Below are positions 20,711 through 29,349 of a stretch of 64,000 bases of DNA, piece by piece (position 1 is the first letter of the stretch; each line of letters starts with the position of its first letter). Origin of the DNA: Qipengyuania_B sp965214525. GTDB taxonomy: Bacteria; Pseudomonadota; Alphaproteobacteria; Sphingomonadales; Sphingomonadaceae. The stretch is taken from the NCBI GenBank assembly GCA_965214525.1, contig OZ243959.1, positions 2,776,535 to 2,840,534 on the forward strand, given 5' to 3'. Below the pieces are notes generated by a model. The model had not been told where the DNA came from, ran no database searches, and worked only from the letters and a program-made list of their open reading frames with translations. Both the position numbers and the translations under genes were made by a program.

Positions 20711-21945
20711 TGCCGAAGGTCGCTGTCGGGCTTGCCGATTTGTGGAACAACGGCAGGTGTCAAAAGGTCGCTCATCAGGCTACGCAGAATTCCCTCGCGA
20801 ATGCCCCTGTCGGAAACGCCCAGCCGTTCGGCGGGCCAGATGTCGAGGATTGACTCGAGGATCGCGCATCCTGCCACCATCAGGTTCGCGCGGTCATCGC
20901 CGATACAGGGCAATTTGCGCCGCTCATCCAGCGACATTGAAGCCAGTTTGGCACTTATGGAACGCATGTCTCGCGTGGAAACGATAAGTCCATCGACTGC
21001 CTGCCGGTTGTATTGCGGCAGTTCGAGATGCACGCTTGCCAAGGTGGTAACCGTGCCGCTGGTGCCGAGCAGGCGGACATTGGCCGATTGCCTGCCGAAC
21101 GGCGCGATCCGTTCCGCAAAAGGCGCGAAATCGTCCGTCACGCGGCGGCGCATCTCCCGATATTGCGTCTTGCGCTGCTCCGCCGATCCTTCCACCGGCC
21201 CCACCGTATCGGTCAGAGAGACCACTCCCCAAGGCACGCTCTGCCAGTCAAGGATGCGCGGCACCGGACCGCCCGGTTCGATCAGGACAAGCTCGGTCGA
21301 GCCTCCTCCGATATCGAAGATGATTGCCGGCCCGATGCCGCTCTCGAGCAGGATGTGACATCCCAGCACGGCAAGGCGTGCCTCTTCCTGTGCCGAAATG
21401 ACATCGAGCCTGATGCCGGTTTCCTCTTGCACCCGCGCGATGAACGCGGCGCCGTTATCGGCTCTCCGGCATGCTTCCGTCGCGACCGACCGCGCGAGAT
21501 GGACGTTGCGGCGGCGCAGCTTGTCGGCGCAGACATGAAGCGCGGCGAGCGCGCGATCCATTGCTTCTTCCGTCAGCCGTCCGCTCTGCGCCAGCCCTTC
21601 GCCCAGCCGTACCACGCGGCTGAAGGCATCGATAACCGTGAAGTGATGCCCCGACGGACGCGCGATGAGCAGGCGGCAATTGTTGGTGCCAAGATCGAGG
21701 GCGGCATAGGCCTGGCGCGATTGGCGATACGACAGGATCGATTCGGATCCGGGTTGGCGTTGTGCGGTAAGTGGGTGTTGTTCATCCGAACCGGCTTTCG
21801 CTTTGGTCTGCGAAAAACGACCGTCACTTTTGGCGGTATTGGTTCGGGAAGCGCTCTTGTAGCGAAAATCGGCTACCTTGCCGGACGATGCGCTTCTGCT
21901 GTGTCGAACCTTTCTGGCTTTGTCCGGCGGAGACATGTCCGCCAT
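20707..21945 (-). CDS. ppx: Ppx/GppA family exopolyphosphatase
   Basis: 412 residues. ASKHA-fold phosphatase acting on polyphosphate or pppGpp. Phosphate loop 1 YAALDLGTNNCRLLIA is at about 80-95, the second acidic motif SVATEACRRADN in the middle, and phosphate loop 2 IFDIGGGSTELVLIE after that. The domain lacks the long C-terminal HD region of E. coli Ppx. About 80 basic and polar residues before the fold are unusual and look disordered; the real start may be further in. Coupled to rlmE downstream. Confidence 0.9.
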   Translation of the reverse strand: MADMSPPDKARKVRHSRSASSGKVADFRYKSASRTNTAKSDGRFSQTKAKAGSDEQHPLTAQRQPGSESILSYRQSRQAYAALDLGTNNCRLLIARPSGHHFTVIDAFSRVVRLGEGLAQSGRLTEEAMDRALAALHVCADKLRRRNVHLARSVATEACRRADNGAAFIARVQEETGIRLDVISAQEEARLAVLGCHILLESGIGPAIIFDIGGGSTELVLIEPGGPVPRILDWQSVPWGVVSLTDTVGPVEGSAEQRKTQYREMRRRVTDDFAPFAERIAPFGRQSANVRLLGTSGTVTTLASVHLELPQYNRQAVDGLIVSTRDMRSISAKLASMSLDERRKLPCIGDDRANLMVAGCAILESILDIWPAERLGVSDRGIREGILRSLMSDLLTPAVVPQIGKPDSDLRQ

Positions 21946-22069
21946 GATTGCAATGCTTTCTTATCTTCCTGCCTTGGGGGAAACCCGAACAGGGACCTGC
22001 CATCAAGGCTAGCGTGATCGCAAGCCCAGGGCAAGGGCGGGCACGGACGAACGCGGGGCGGAGCAGTGC

Positions 22070-22098
22070 TTGACCCGTCCGCTATCGGAACCTAGATG
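22070..22098 (+). promoter_or_regulatory. Sigma-70-like promoter for tRNA-Gln
   Basis: TTGACC at 22070-22075 and TAGATG at 22093-22098 with a 17-base spacer, about 46 bases before the tRNA. The -35 is strong, the -10 weak. Assigned by position and spacing. Confidence 0.45.
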
Positions 22099-22144
22099 GC
22101 CGCTTTACCGGCATGCCAAGACTGTGCGCTCGCGCCGATGATGA

Positions 22145-22218
22145 TGCCCCGTCGTCTAATGGTAAGACTACGGACTCTGACTCCGTCAATTGAGGTTCGA
22201 ATCCTCACGGGGCATCCA
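22145..22218 (+). tRNA. tRNA-Gln (anticodon CTG)
   Basis: A 74-base cloverleaf. The acceptor stem pairs TGCCCCG (22145-22151) with CGGGGCA (22208-22214); CCA is encoded at 22216-22218. The anticodon loop is CTCTGAC closed by ACGGA/TCCGT, giving anticodon CTG, which reads CAG. The T arm has GGTTCGAATCC. It stands alone between ppx and clpS. Confidence 0.96.
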
Positions 22219-22310
22219 ATGAAGCATGGGTTGATGAAGCGCAGGTAACGGTTTTCTTGGCCGAGCAGCCTTGCGAAGCCTGGCAAACATACGATATTGC
22301 CGGCTGAACG

Positions 22311-22709
22311 ATGACCTTTTCCCCACCTCCGCCACTCACTTTCCTTCGCTCGGAAGATTGTTTGCCCCCTGCCCGCAATGCTGGCGGGGCAGAACAGGGA
22401 GGCGATGATGGCGACGATCAGATCGGTCTTGCTACCAAGACGAAAACCAAGCCGAAAAAGCCCAGCCAATATAAAGTGCTGCTGCTGAACGATGATTACA
22501 CCCCAATGGAATTTGTTGTGCTGGTCTTGAAGCGGTTCTTCCGGATGGATCTCGAAGCAGCCACGCAGGTCATGCTGCACGTGCATCAGCGCGGCGTGGG
22601 CGTTTGCGGTGTGTTTCCCTACGAAGTCGCCGAAACCAAGGTTCATCAGGTGATGGATTTTGCAAAGCAGAACCAGCATCCCCTGCAATGCACGTTGGAG
22701 AAGGACTGA
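22311..22709 (+). CDS. clpS: ATP-dependent Clp protease adaptor ClpS
   Basis: Adaptor that delivers N-degron substrates to ClpAP. 132 residues as read from ATG 22311. The ClpS core begins at PSQYKVLLLNDDYTPMEFVV (about 51-70) with the Asn-Asp-Asp of the substrate pocket, followed by the VMLHVHQRGVGVCGVF segment. The first 50 residues are Pro/Gly/Asp-rich and poorly conserved; no clear ribosome site precedes ATG 22311, so an internal start (for example TTG at codon 18) is possible. clpA is not adjacent here. Confidence 0.92.
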   Translation: MTFSPPPPLTFLRSEDCLPPARNAGGAEQGGDDGDDQIGLATKTKTKPKKPSQYKVLLLNDDYTPMEFVVLVLKRFFRMDLEAATQVMLHVHQRGVGVCGVFPYEVAETKVHQVMDFAKQNQHPLQCTLEKD

Positions 22710-22902
22710 ACGTTTCCTTTCGAGGCCGCGCCGCTGCTATCGTGATGCTTGGTATTGGGCCACGAAGGCGCTGCGTTTGGCTGTTTCCAGCGCAGCAATT
22801 CCCGACCGCGTGTCGTGGCCGCCAATCGGCGCATGACCTGACGAACAATTCCGGCTAAGAGCGGCTTGAAGCCCGTCCATCCGCACCTGCTGGTCATCGT
22901 CT

Positions 22903-24153
22903 TTGCTGAACTTTATCCCCGCCATCGATCGTTATATCTTCCGGCTGGTCGTCGGGCCTATGCTGGGCGTGTTCGCATTGGCGGCAAGCCTGCTGACCTT
23001 GGACAAGATGCTGCGATTGTTCGAGTTCGTCTCGACCGAGGGCGGACCGATCGGCGTCGTGTTCAAGATGCTGGCGACGCTGATCCCCGAATATGCCAGT
23101 CTTGCCATTCCCTTGGGCCTGTTGCTCGGCATTCTCCTGGCTTTTCGCAAGCTGGCGACCAGCAGCGAACTCGACGTCATGCGGGCGGTCGGGTTGAGCT
23201 ACGGGCGGCTGCTGCGCGTGCCCTACGTCATCACCGCGCTGCTGGTGGGCCTGAACGTGGCGCTGGTGTTCTATATCCAGCCGTTGAGCCGCTATGCCTA
23301 CGAGCAACTGGATTACGAACTGCGCTCGGGCGCGCTGGGCGCATCGATCAAGGTCGGAGAGTTCACGACGCTGGGCGACCGTTTCGCCTTGCGGATCGAG
23401 GAGAGCGAGGACGATGGGCGCAGGCTGCTGGGGGTGTTTGCCCGGGTCAGCGACCCTAATGGCCAGACATTGGCGATCTCCGCCCGGGAAGGGTCTTTCC
23501 TCGCCACGTCCGACAATCCCGATACCATCATCCTGCGCGTTTCCGATGGCGTCATCGTGCAGAGCACCGGTCGCGAAGCCGACAGTCCGCGCCGGGTGTT
23601 GAGCTTCGTCCGGCAGGATTTGCCGATCGATCTGCCTGCTATCGAGCGGTTCCGCGAACGCGGGGATGCGACACGCGAGTATATCCTTCCCGAATTGCTG
23701 CGCATCGGCTGGAGCCGCGAACTGCCGGTCGCACAGCGCGATGCGAGCCAGGCGAGCTTCAACTTCCGGATGACCGAAGTGGTCATGATGTTCCTCATGC
23801 CGCTCCTGGCGGTGGCGCTCGGCATTCCCCCCAAGCGATCGACCAGCGCGTTGGGCGTATTCGTTTCGATCGTGATGGTGGTCGCGTATCACAAGGTCAA
23901 TCAGTACGGCGAGGATGTCGCCACGCTGGGCCGGGTAGACCCGACACTGGCGTTATGGGGACCGTTCGTCATATTCGCGGTCATCATCGTGTGGATGTAT
24001 TGGCGTGTCGCTCACGTTCCGGGCGGGCAGGCAATCGGTGCGTTGGAGACGATGTTCGGCAAGATCGCCAAACGGATAGGGCGCATGCTCAAGATATTCG
24101 GCCGCGCGCGCGTGCGGCGAGAAGCGCCCGACGCGCTGCCAAGCGCAGCATAG
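22903..24153 (+). CDS. lptF: LPS export ABC transporter permease LptF
   Basis: Inner-membrane permease of the LptB2FG complex that extracts lipopolysaccharide for transport to the outer membrane. 416 residues. Three N-terminal helices (VVGPMLGVFALAASLLTLDK, YASLAIPLGLLLGILLAF, VPYVITALLVGLNVALVFYI), a periplasmic jellyroll (about 140-270), then three C-terminal helices (TEVVMMFLMPLLAVALGIP, ALGVFVSIVMVVAYHKV, LWGPFVIFAVIIVWMYW). TTG 22903 is the apparent start. Followed after 3 bases by lptG. Confidence 0.93.
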   Translation: MLNFIPAIDRYIFRLVVGPMLGVFALAASLLTLDKMLRLFEFVSTEGGPIGVVFKMLATLIPEYASLAIPLGLLLGILLAFRKLATSSELDVMRAVGLSYGRLLRVPYVITALLVGLNVALVFYIQPLSRYAYEQLDYELRSGALGASIKVGEFTTLGDRFALRIEESEDDGRRLLGVFARVSDPNGQTLAISAREGSFLATSDNPDTIILRVSDGVIVQSTGREADSPRRVLSFVRQDLPIDLPAIERFRERGDATREYILPELLRIGWSRELPVAQRDASQASFNFRMTEVVMMFLMPLLAVALGIPPKRSTSALGVFVSIVMVVAYHKVNQYGEDVATLGRVDPTLALWGPFVIFAVIIVWMYWRVAHVPGGQAIGALETMFGKIAKRIGRMLKIFGRARVRREAPDALPSAA

Positions 24154-24156
24154 GCA

Positions 24157-25254
24157 ATGCAGTTCAACTTCTTTCCATCCGCGACCCTTACCCGGTATCT
24201 CGCCAGATTGTTCGTCGTGCGCATCCTGGCGGTCCTGGTGATGCTGGTGCTCGTATTGATGATGCTGGACCTCCTGTCGACCAGCGGAGATATCCTCGCC
24301 GCCGCCGGAAACGGGCAGGCCGAACTCCTCCAGTATGTCACCCTGCGGGTGCCCCAACTCATGCAGAGGTTCCTGCCGTATTCGGTGCTGCTGGCGACGA
24401 TCATAACCCTGCTGGCGCTCAATCAGAACAGCGAGGTCATCGCGATGAAGGCTTCCGGGCTGTCCGCGCACCAGGTGCTGGCTCCATTGCTACTCACGGC
24501 CTTCATCGTGTCGGCCGCGAGCTTTGTCTTCAACGAACGCATCGTAACCCGCGCAACCGCCACGCTGGCGGCATGGGAGGCGAACGATTACGGGAAGGTT
24601 CCGGGCGGCAGCGATGTGCGGGCGAACGTCTATCTGAGCGATGGGCGCGATATCCTGGTTGCCCGCTCGGTATCGGGCTCAGGGCGATCGACGCGCCTGG
24701 AAGGTGTAAGCTGGTATCGCCGCGGACCGGGGACGTTGATCAGCGAAGAGGTCACCGCCCCGTCTGCAACATTTGCCGATCCAGGCTGGCGGATGGAAGA
24801 TGCAGCACGCTTTTCGGTCGCCTCCGTCCAGACGCAGCCATTGCCTTCCCTTGTCGTGGGCGAGGAGATCACCCTGGAACGGCTTGAGCTGGCCGAAGTA
24901 AAGCCCGATGCGACATCTTTCATGTCGCTGCGGCGCTCGATCGACGCCTACCAGGCCGCCGGACGTCGCACGAGCGAACTCGAGGCGAAATGGTGGCACA
25001 AATTGTCCGGGCCGTTGTCTGCGTTCCTGATGCCGCTCTTGGGCGCGGTGGCCGCATTCGGTCTGGCCCGATCCGGACAGCTGTTCGTACGGGCCATCAT
25101 CGGCATGGCTTTGGGCTTTGCCTATTTCGTCGTCGACAACGCCGCCCTGGCGATGGGCAGTTTCGGCGGTTATCCGCCGATGTTAGCTGCCTGGGCACCG
25201 TTCCTGCTGTTTTTGCTTATCGGGGAAACAATCCTGATACGAACCGAGGAATAG
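24157..25254 (+). CDS. lptG: LPS export ABC transporter permease LptG
   Basis: Partner permease of LptF, 365 residues, with the same 3+3 helix plan around a periplasmic domain. The N-terminal part FFPSATLTRYLARLFVVRIL and the coupling segment NSEVIAMKASGLSAHQVL (about 90-107) are typical. The last helices include GPLSAFLMPLLGAVAAFGLA and GSFGGYPPMLAAWAPFLLF. Start ATG 24157, three bases after lptF, so the two genes form an operon. Confidence 0.93.
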   Translation: MQFNFFPSATLTRYLARLFVVRILAVLVMLVLVLMMLDLLSTSGDILAAAGNGQAELLQYVTLRVPQLMQRFLPYSVLLATIITLLALNQNSEVIAMKASGLSAHQVLAPLLLTAFIVSAASFVFNERIVTRATATLAAWEANDYGKVPGGSDVRANVYLSDGRDILVARSVSGSGRSTRLEGVSWYRRGPGTLISEEVTAPSATFADPGWRMEDAARFSVASVQTQPLPSLVVGEEITLERLELAEVKPDATSFMSLRRSIDAYQAAGRRTSELEAKWWHKLSGPLSAFLMPLLGAVAAFGLARSGQLFVRAIIGMALGFAYFVVDNAALAMGSFGGYPPMLAAWAPFLLFLLIGETILIRTEE

Positions 25255-25280
25255 CCGGTGTTGGCAGCGCATGCTTTGCG

Positions 25281-25306
25281 GGAACTTCGGTGCCCTATGG
25301 ATCGTC
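25281..25306 (+). promoter_or_regulatory. Possible EcfG-type promoter upstream of the small lipoprotein
   Basis: GGAAC at 25281-25285 and CGTC at 25303-25306 with a 17-base spacer; the EcfG consensus in alphaproteobacteria is GGAAC-N16/17-CGTT, so one -10 base differs. The lipoprotein ATG lies 26 bases downstream. Inferred. Confidence 0.35.
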
Positions 25307-25331
25307 ATTAGTCTGGTCGGAGAACGAATTT

Positions 25332-25562
25332 ATGCATGGAAGACGTATGAGCATGGTCGCCATCTTGTGCAGCGGCATTGCCCTGGGTGGCTGCGAACAA
25401 CCGCAGGAAGACGAGCCGGTAGACATCGGCTATGAAAGGGCATCGAGCGCGCCTGTTCCCATGACGGACGGAGCGACCCCAGTGCCTGACAATTCGGTCG
25501 GGTCGGGTGATGCGCCGACCACTCCGGACGAGCAGGGGGCGGGGGAATTGCCCGACGGTTAG
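25332..25562 (+). CDS. Small hypothetical lipoprotein
   Basis: 76 residues from ATG 25332. A short signal ends in a good lipobox (ALGGC, acylated Cys at 21), followed by an acidic, Pro/Asp/Thr-rich tail with no predicted fold (for example EQPQEDEPVDIG and TTPDEQGAGELPDG). Asp is not at +2, so outer-membrane sorting is expected. The longer frame starting at 24990 overlaps lptG and is not used. No family recognised. Confidence 0.65.
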   Translation: MHGRRMSMVAILCSGIALGGCEQPQEDEPVDIGYERASSAPVPMTDGATPVPDNSVGSGDAPTTPDEQGAGELPDG

Positions 25563-25708
25563 CCACCGCCGCGCCGGTCAGCATCAATTCACCCTCTCCG
25601 TGGCAGTGTGGCGATAGCGCAACATTGCCTTATCCATTGTGACGTGCACATGGAAAGGGCAGATGCTTGCGATTAAATGACTGGATGTAGCGGAACGAGG
25701 TACCGGAT

Positions 25709-26515
25709 TTGGCACAGGCACAGACAGAGATGCGAACGGACGAAACGGTGGACCGGCTGCCGTTCTGGAAACGCAGCCATTATTTGGATCGGATGACCTT
25801 GCGCGAACTGGTCGTCGCGTATTTCCAGCATTACACGATCATGGCCTATCTGGCGCTGACAGTGATTTGTATCGCGCTGTTTGTGGCGTTCCCCGCAAGT
25901 GCGTTGGGTACGACCCTTTCGGTTTTTGCCGGATTGGTGATCTATCCCCTAGCCTGGCACCTGCTGCACCAATATGTGCTACACGGTCGGTGGATGTGGA
26001 GAAGCAAACTGCTGTCGCCGACATGGAAGCGCATTCATTACGATCATCACCAGGATCCCAACGATCTGTCCGTTCTGTTCGGTGCGCTGCATACGACCTT
26101 GCCGACCATTGCCTTTGCGACCATTCCCGTTGGTTACCTCATCGCCGGTATCGGCGGGGCAGCCGCTGCGTTCGCTACCGGGTTGCTGACGACTTGCTAT
26201 TACGAATTCATGCATTGCATCCAGCACTTGTCGTTCAAGCCCAAATGGCGCTGGGTGCAGCATATGAAGCAGCGGCATAACGAGCATCACTATTTCCACG
26301 AAGACGGGAATTACGGGATCACCAACTATTTCTGGGACAGGTTGCTCGGCACGTATTACGAGAAGAAGGATCGGCCGAAGCGGTCGCCTACGGTGTTCAA
26401 TCTGGGCTATGACGAGGATGTGGCCACGACCTATCCCTGGGTGAAGGAATTGTCTGGCGGCATTGCGAGCGGGCATCCGCGCAGGCGCGCATTGGGGAAA
26501 ACCGAAGACGCGTAA
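25709..26515 (+). CDS. Fatty-acid hydroxylase / sterol desaturase superfamily protein
   Basis: 268 residues, an integral-membrane di-iron oxygenase-type protein. The histidine clusters are HLLHQYVLH (about 84-92), HYDHH (110-114), EFMHCIQH and KQRHNEHHYFHEDGNYG, matching the HX3-4H / HX2-3HH pattern of the superfamily. Hydrophobic segments flank them (MAYLALTVICIALFVAF, TLSVFAGLVIYPLAWHLL, TIPVGYLIAGIGGAAAAFA). It may hydroxylate or desaturate a lipid or carotenoid; the substrate is unknown. The start is TTG 25709. Confidence 0.85.
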   Translation: MAQAQTEMRTDETVDRLPFWKRSHYLDRMTLRELVVAYFQHYTIMAYLALTVICIALFVAFPASALGTTLSVFAGLVIYPLAWHLLHQYVLHGRWMWRSKLLSPTWKRIHYDHHQDPNDLSVLFGALHTTLPTIAFATIPVGYLIAGIGGAAAAFATGLLTTCYYEFMHCIQHLSFKPKWRWVQHMKQRHNEHHYFHEDGNYGITNYFWDRLLGTYYEKKDRPKRSPTVFNLGYDEDVATTYPWVKELSGGIASGHPRRRALGKTEDA

Positions 26516-26552
26516 GACGCTTCGCGCTCCAATACGCGCTACAGCATTTCTG

Positions 26553-27713
26553 ATGTCGGACTTCGTGATCGAAAATCTGGATATCGCTTCAAAACGCGAT
26601 CGCGCACGCTTTGTCGATATCGGGCGCCGCTTCGCCAGGTCGGTCCCCAATTCGGTCCCGCAATTGCGATCCGAACAGATGGAACTGCTAGACCCGGGCC
26701 GCAACCCGTTCTTTGCACATGCGAAAGTGCAATTGTTCGTTGCCCGCCATGGTCGTCGGTTCGTTGGACGCATTTCCGCGCATATCGACTTTCTGGCTCG
26801 CGACATGCCGGCCGAGCAGGGTTTTGGCCCCGGTTCTGGCATGTTCGGCTATTTCGATGCCGAAAATCGCGAAATCGCCGCTGCCTTGCTCGCCGCTGCC
26901 GAAGATTGGCTACAGGCGGAGGGCACCAATCGCGTGCTTGGCCCGATCTCGCTGTCGATCTGGGAAGAGCCCGGCCTGCTGGTCAAAGGGGAGGATCGTG
27001 CCCCTACGGTGATGATGGGCCACCATCCCGCTCAGTACGCTGCCTGGATCGCCGGGGAGGGATATCGCACGGCGCGTACCTTGCTCACCTACGATCTAGA
27101 CATCACCCAGGATTTTCCGCCGCTGATTGAGCGGATCATCCAGTCGGGCGAACGCAATGACCGCATCGTCGTGCGCGAGGCGGGCCGGGTCGATTACGAT
27201 GGCGATGTCGCAATCATCCTCGGAATACTGAACGATGCGTGGTCGGACAATTGGGGTTTTGTGCCGTTCACTGCTGCCGAAGTCGCCTATGCCGCGAAGA
27301 AACTGAAGCCGCTTATCCACCCCGAACTCGTTCACATCGCCGAGCTTGACGGGCAGCCGGTCGCCTTCATGATCACGCTGCCCGATATGAACGAGGTGCT
27401 CTCCGAGATCCAGGGCCGGCTGTTCCCGTTCGGCTGGGTGCGCCTGCTGCACTGGTTGCGAAGACCCGCGGTGCGCCAGGTGCGGGTGCCGTTGATGGGG
27501 GTTCTCAAACGCCATCAATCCTCGCGTCTGGCAAGCCAATTGGCGTTCATGATGATCGAATATATCCGGCGGTCGACCATCGCGAAGTTCGGTGCGACGC
27601 GCGGCGAGATCGGCTGGATCCTGGAAGACAATCAGGGGATGATCGCCATTGCAGAAGCTATCGATTGTTCCGTGAACCGGGAATACACGATTTTCGAGAA
27701 AAATCTGTCGTAG
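26553..27713 (+). CDS. GNAT-like N-acyltransferase family protein
   Basis: 386 residues from ATG 26553. It resembles large two-domain GNAT-like proteins of unknown substrate: N-terminal VARHGRRFVGRISAHIDFL, the segment GTNRVLGPISLSIWEEPGLL (about 150-169), and a C-terminal half with AELDGQPVAFMITLPDMNEVL and ARGEIGWILEDN-type ending (here TRGEIGWILEDNQGM). These suggest transfer of an acyl or amino-acyl group. The frame is open 30 codons upstream into the preceding gene; ATG 26553 lies 37 bases after that gene's stop. Confidence 0.75.
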   Translation: MSDFVIENLDIASKRDRARFVDIGRRFARSVPNSVPQLRSEQMELLDPGRNPFFAHAKVQLFVARHGRRFVGRISAHIDFLARDMPAEQGFGPGSGMFGYFDAENREIAAALLAAAEDWLQAEGTNRVLGPISLSIWEEPGLLVKGEDRAPTVMMGHHPAQYAAWIAGEGYRTARTLLTYDLDITQDFPPLIERIIQSGERNDRIVVREAGRVDYDGDVAIILGILNDAWSDNWGFVPFTAAEVAYAAKKLKPLIHPELVHIAELDGQPVAFMITLPDMNEVLSEIQGRLFPFGWVRLLHWLRRPAVRQVRVPLMGVLKRHQSSRLASQLAFMMIEYIRRSTIAKFGATRGEIGWILEDNQGMIAIAEAIDCSVNREYTIFEKNLS

Positions 27714-27749
27714 CGAGAGCCTTCGGCCTGCCTACGCCAGGGAAGCTCG

Positions 27750-27774
27750 GGAACGGTGACACGGACAGTCAGTT
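27750..27774 (+). promoter_or_regulatory. Possible EcfG-type promoter upstream of the single-domain response regulator
   Basis: GGAAC at 27750-27754 and AGTT at 27771-27774 with a 16-base spacer, 45 bases before ATG 27820. The -10 differs from CGTT at its first base. Proximity to the phyR/ecfG locus makes it plausible; it is inference. Confidence 0.35.
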
Positions 27775-27819
27775 AGGATCGTGTATTCCCTAGCGACCAG
27801 TATTGGACAGATCGAATAG

Positions 27820-28248
27820 ATGGTTGATACGCCCAAAGACGACGATGGCGGTTTGCCACGTCATGTGTTGCTAGTGGAAGACGATCCGATCCTCGCCCTA
27901 TCTTTGCAGGATTTCCTGCAGCACGCTGGCATTGCCGATGTGCGCATGTGCGCAACGACCGAAGCCGCATTGCAGGAATTGCGCGAGGCGATCCCGGACA
28001 TCATCCTGCTGGACGTGCACCTGGCCGATCGCGATGACGGTTGGGCTATCGCCGAGTTGGTCAGCGGATTGACACCGAATGCTCCCAAGATAATCTTCTC
28101 TACCGCTTCGCCACAGGATATTCCGGCCAGCATCGCCGAGATGGGGCCGATCCTGGAAAAGCCTTACGAGCCGGACGACTTGCTGATGCTGCTACGCGAG
28201 CCGAAGAAGCGCGGTATCTTCTCGCGGCTGCGTAATCCTCTGGGGTAG
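27820..28248 (+). CDS. Single-domain response regulator
   Basis: 142 residues, a stand-alone receiver domain without output domain. Acidic pocket VEDDP (19-23), phosphoacceptor Asp65 in ILLDVHL, Ser/Thr in FSTAS, and the conserved Lys in ILEKPYEPDD. The Lys-Pro-Tyr/Phe-Glu ending resembles receiver proteins associated with HWE/HisKA2 kinases and the alphaproteobacterial general stress response. It sits just before the phyR locus and may modulate the phosphate flow to PhyR; this role is inferred. Confidence 0.88.
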   Translation: MVDTPKDDDGGLPRHVLLVEDDPILALSLQDFLQHAGIADVRMCATTEAALQELREAIPDIILLDVHLADRDDGWAIAELVSGLTPNAPKIIFSTASPQDIPASIAEMGPILEKPYEPDDLLMLLREPKKRGIFSRLRNPLG

Positions 28249-28300
28249 CGCGCCAACTGCTTTCGCCGATGCACTTGCGGGCGCATTGATCTGGCAAGAA

Positions 28301-28333
28301 AAAGGCCTCCGCTCTTTTCGAACGGAGGCCTTT
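28301..28333 (-). terminator. Hairpin terminator between response regulator and Crp/Fnr gene
   Basis: An 11-base perfect stem pairs 28301-28311 (AAAGGCCTCCG) with 28323-28333. On the minus strand it is followed by TTTTTCTT. The gap between these convergent genes is 218 bases, and the structure may serve both strands. Confidence 0.6.
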
Positions 28334-28466
28334 CGGGATCGTATCACCTGCCGCTTGGACGGGAGGGGGGTCTCGGCGGTGATATAAGGATAATGCCCGG
28401 CTTCACCTGGGGTTCCCGGCCCGTAGAGCTTTTTTACAAACATTTTTTTGAAGGAGTTCAATCGCC

Positions 28467-29219
28467 TTAGAGGAAGGGTCGCGGACCTTCGCGACGCGTC
28501 GAAAAATGGGCGAATTCCATCGCTCGATCCATGTCGGGGATGTGGATGCGGCGCGGGGTCCAATCCAATATTCCTTCCCGCGCCAGCGCCTTGAGGGTCC
28601 GATTGGTATGCACCAGCGATAATCCCAGCATGTCGGCGATCTGCCCCTGGCGGATCGGCAATTCCACGACGTTGTCGGGCCGGGCCATGCCGGTGACCTT
28701 GGCTTCGTCGAGAAGCCAGACGGCAAGATAGGTGACCCGTTCCCTTGCCGATCGCTGTCCCAGGCTCATCAGATGCTCTTCGAGCGCGGTTTCTTCCTTC
28801 GCCGACAGCCAGATGACATCGTAACACAGTTCCGGATGCTGCGTTATCATATCGAAGAAGCTGGTCTTCTCGAACACGCATAACCGCGTATCGACCAGCG
28901 CTACGATCGAATGGTTGGCTGGCTCTGCGAACGAGCTTTGCAGGCCGATCAGCGCGCCGGGGAACATGAAATTGACGATCTGCCGCCGCCCATCCGCAAG
29001 CTCGCGATAGCGCAGCATAACGCCATCAAGAACGGTGTAGAGCTTTCCGTGCTGTATGCCCTGTTCCAACAACAGGCCTTGCCGCTCTATCAGCAGCTCC
29101 GATCGCTTCAACAGCTGCATCAATTCGAGCTGCCCGGGCGTGAGCGGGCGAACTCCTTCGCACCTTTGTAGCGGGCAAGCGCGACAGGGGACCATTTGCG
29201 AAACCGTTCTCATTGACAT
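28467..29219 (-). CDS. Crp/Fnr-family transcription regulator
   Basis: 250 residues from ATG 29219. A cyclic-nucleotide-binding-like beta barrel (for example KLYTVLDGVMLRYRELADGR, FMFPGALIGL) is followed by a long helix and a winged HTH with RQGQIADMLGLSLVHTNRTL as recognition region. The N-terminus has Cys12, Cys15 and Cys20 (PCRACPLQRCEG), reminiscent of the Fnr iron-sulphur cluster, although the fourth Cys expected in the barrel is represented only by Cys in DTRLCVFEK or PELCYDV. Redox or oxygen sensing is possible. I start at ATG 29219 because of its CAGGGA site; the frame opens 23 codons earlier. Divergent from phyR. Confidence 0.88.
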   Translation of the reverse strand: MSMRTVSQMVPCRACPLQRCEGVRPLTPGQLELMQLLKRSELLIERQGLLLEQGIQHGKLYTVLDGVMLRYRELADGRRQIVNFMFPGALIGLQSSFAEPANHSIVALVDTRLCVFEKTSFFDMITQHPELCYDVIWLSAKEETALEEHLMSLGQRSARERVTYLAVWLLDEAKVTGMARPDNVVELPIRQGQIADMLGLSLVHTNRTLKALAREGILDWTPRRIHIPDMDRAMEFAHFSTRREGPRPFL

Positions 29220-29247
29220 TTCGCCATCCCTGCCGCGAAAGCTTTCG

Positions 29248-29272
29248 TTGACAGGTCTTGCCAGTTTGTCAA
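29248..29272. promoter_or_regulatory. Inverted repeat in the crp/fnr-phyR intergenic region
   Basis: TTGACA (29248-29253) and TGTCAA (29267-29272) form a 6-base inverted repeat with a 13-base spacer between the two divergent genes. It may be an operator, or the TTGACA may be a -35 element for phyR. No EcfG consensus is seen in this gap. Confidence 0.35.
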
Positions 29273-29349
29273 ATGCACCAGCACGCATTGTCGCGCGGAT
29301 CTCCAGGTCCGACGGAGCGATAGCAACGTACTGAAAAAAGGAACTATTG

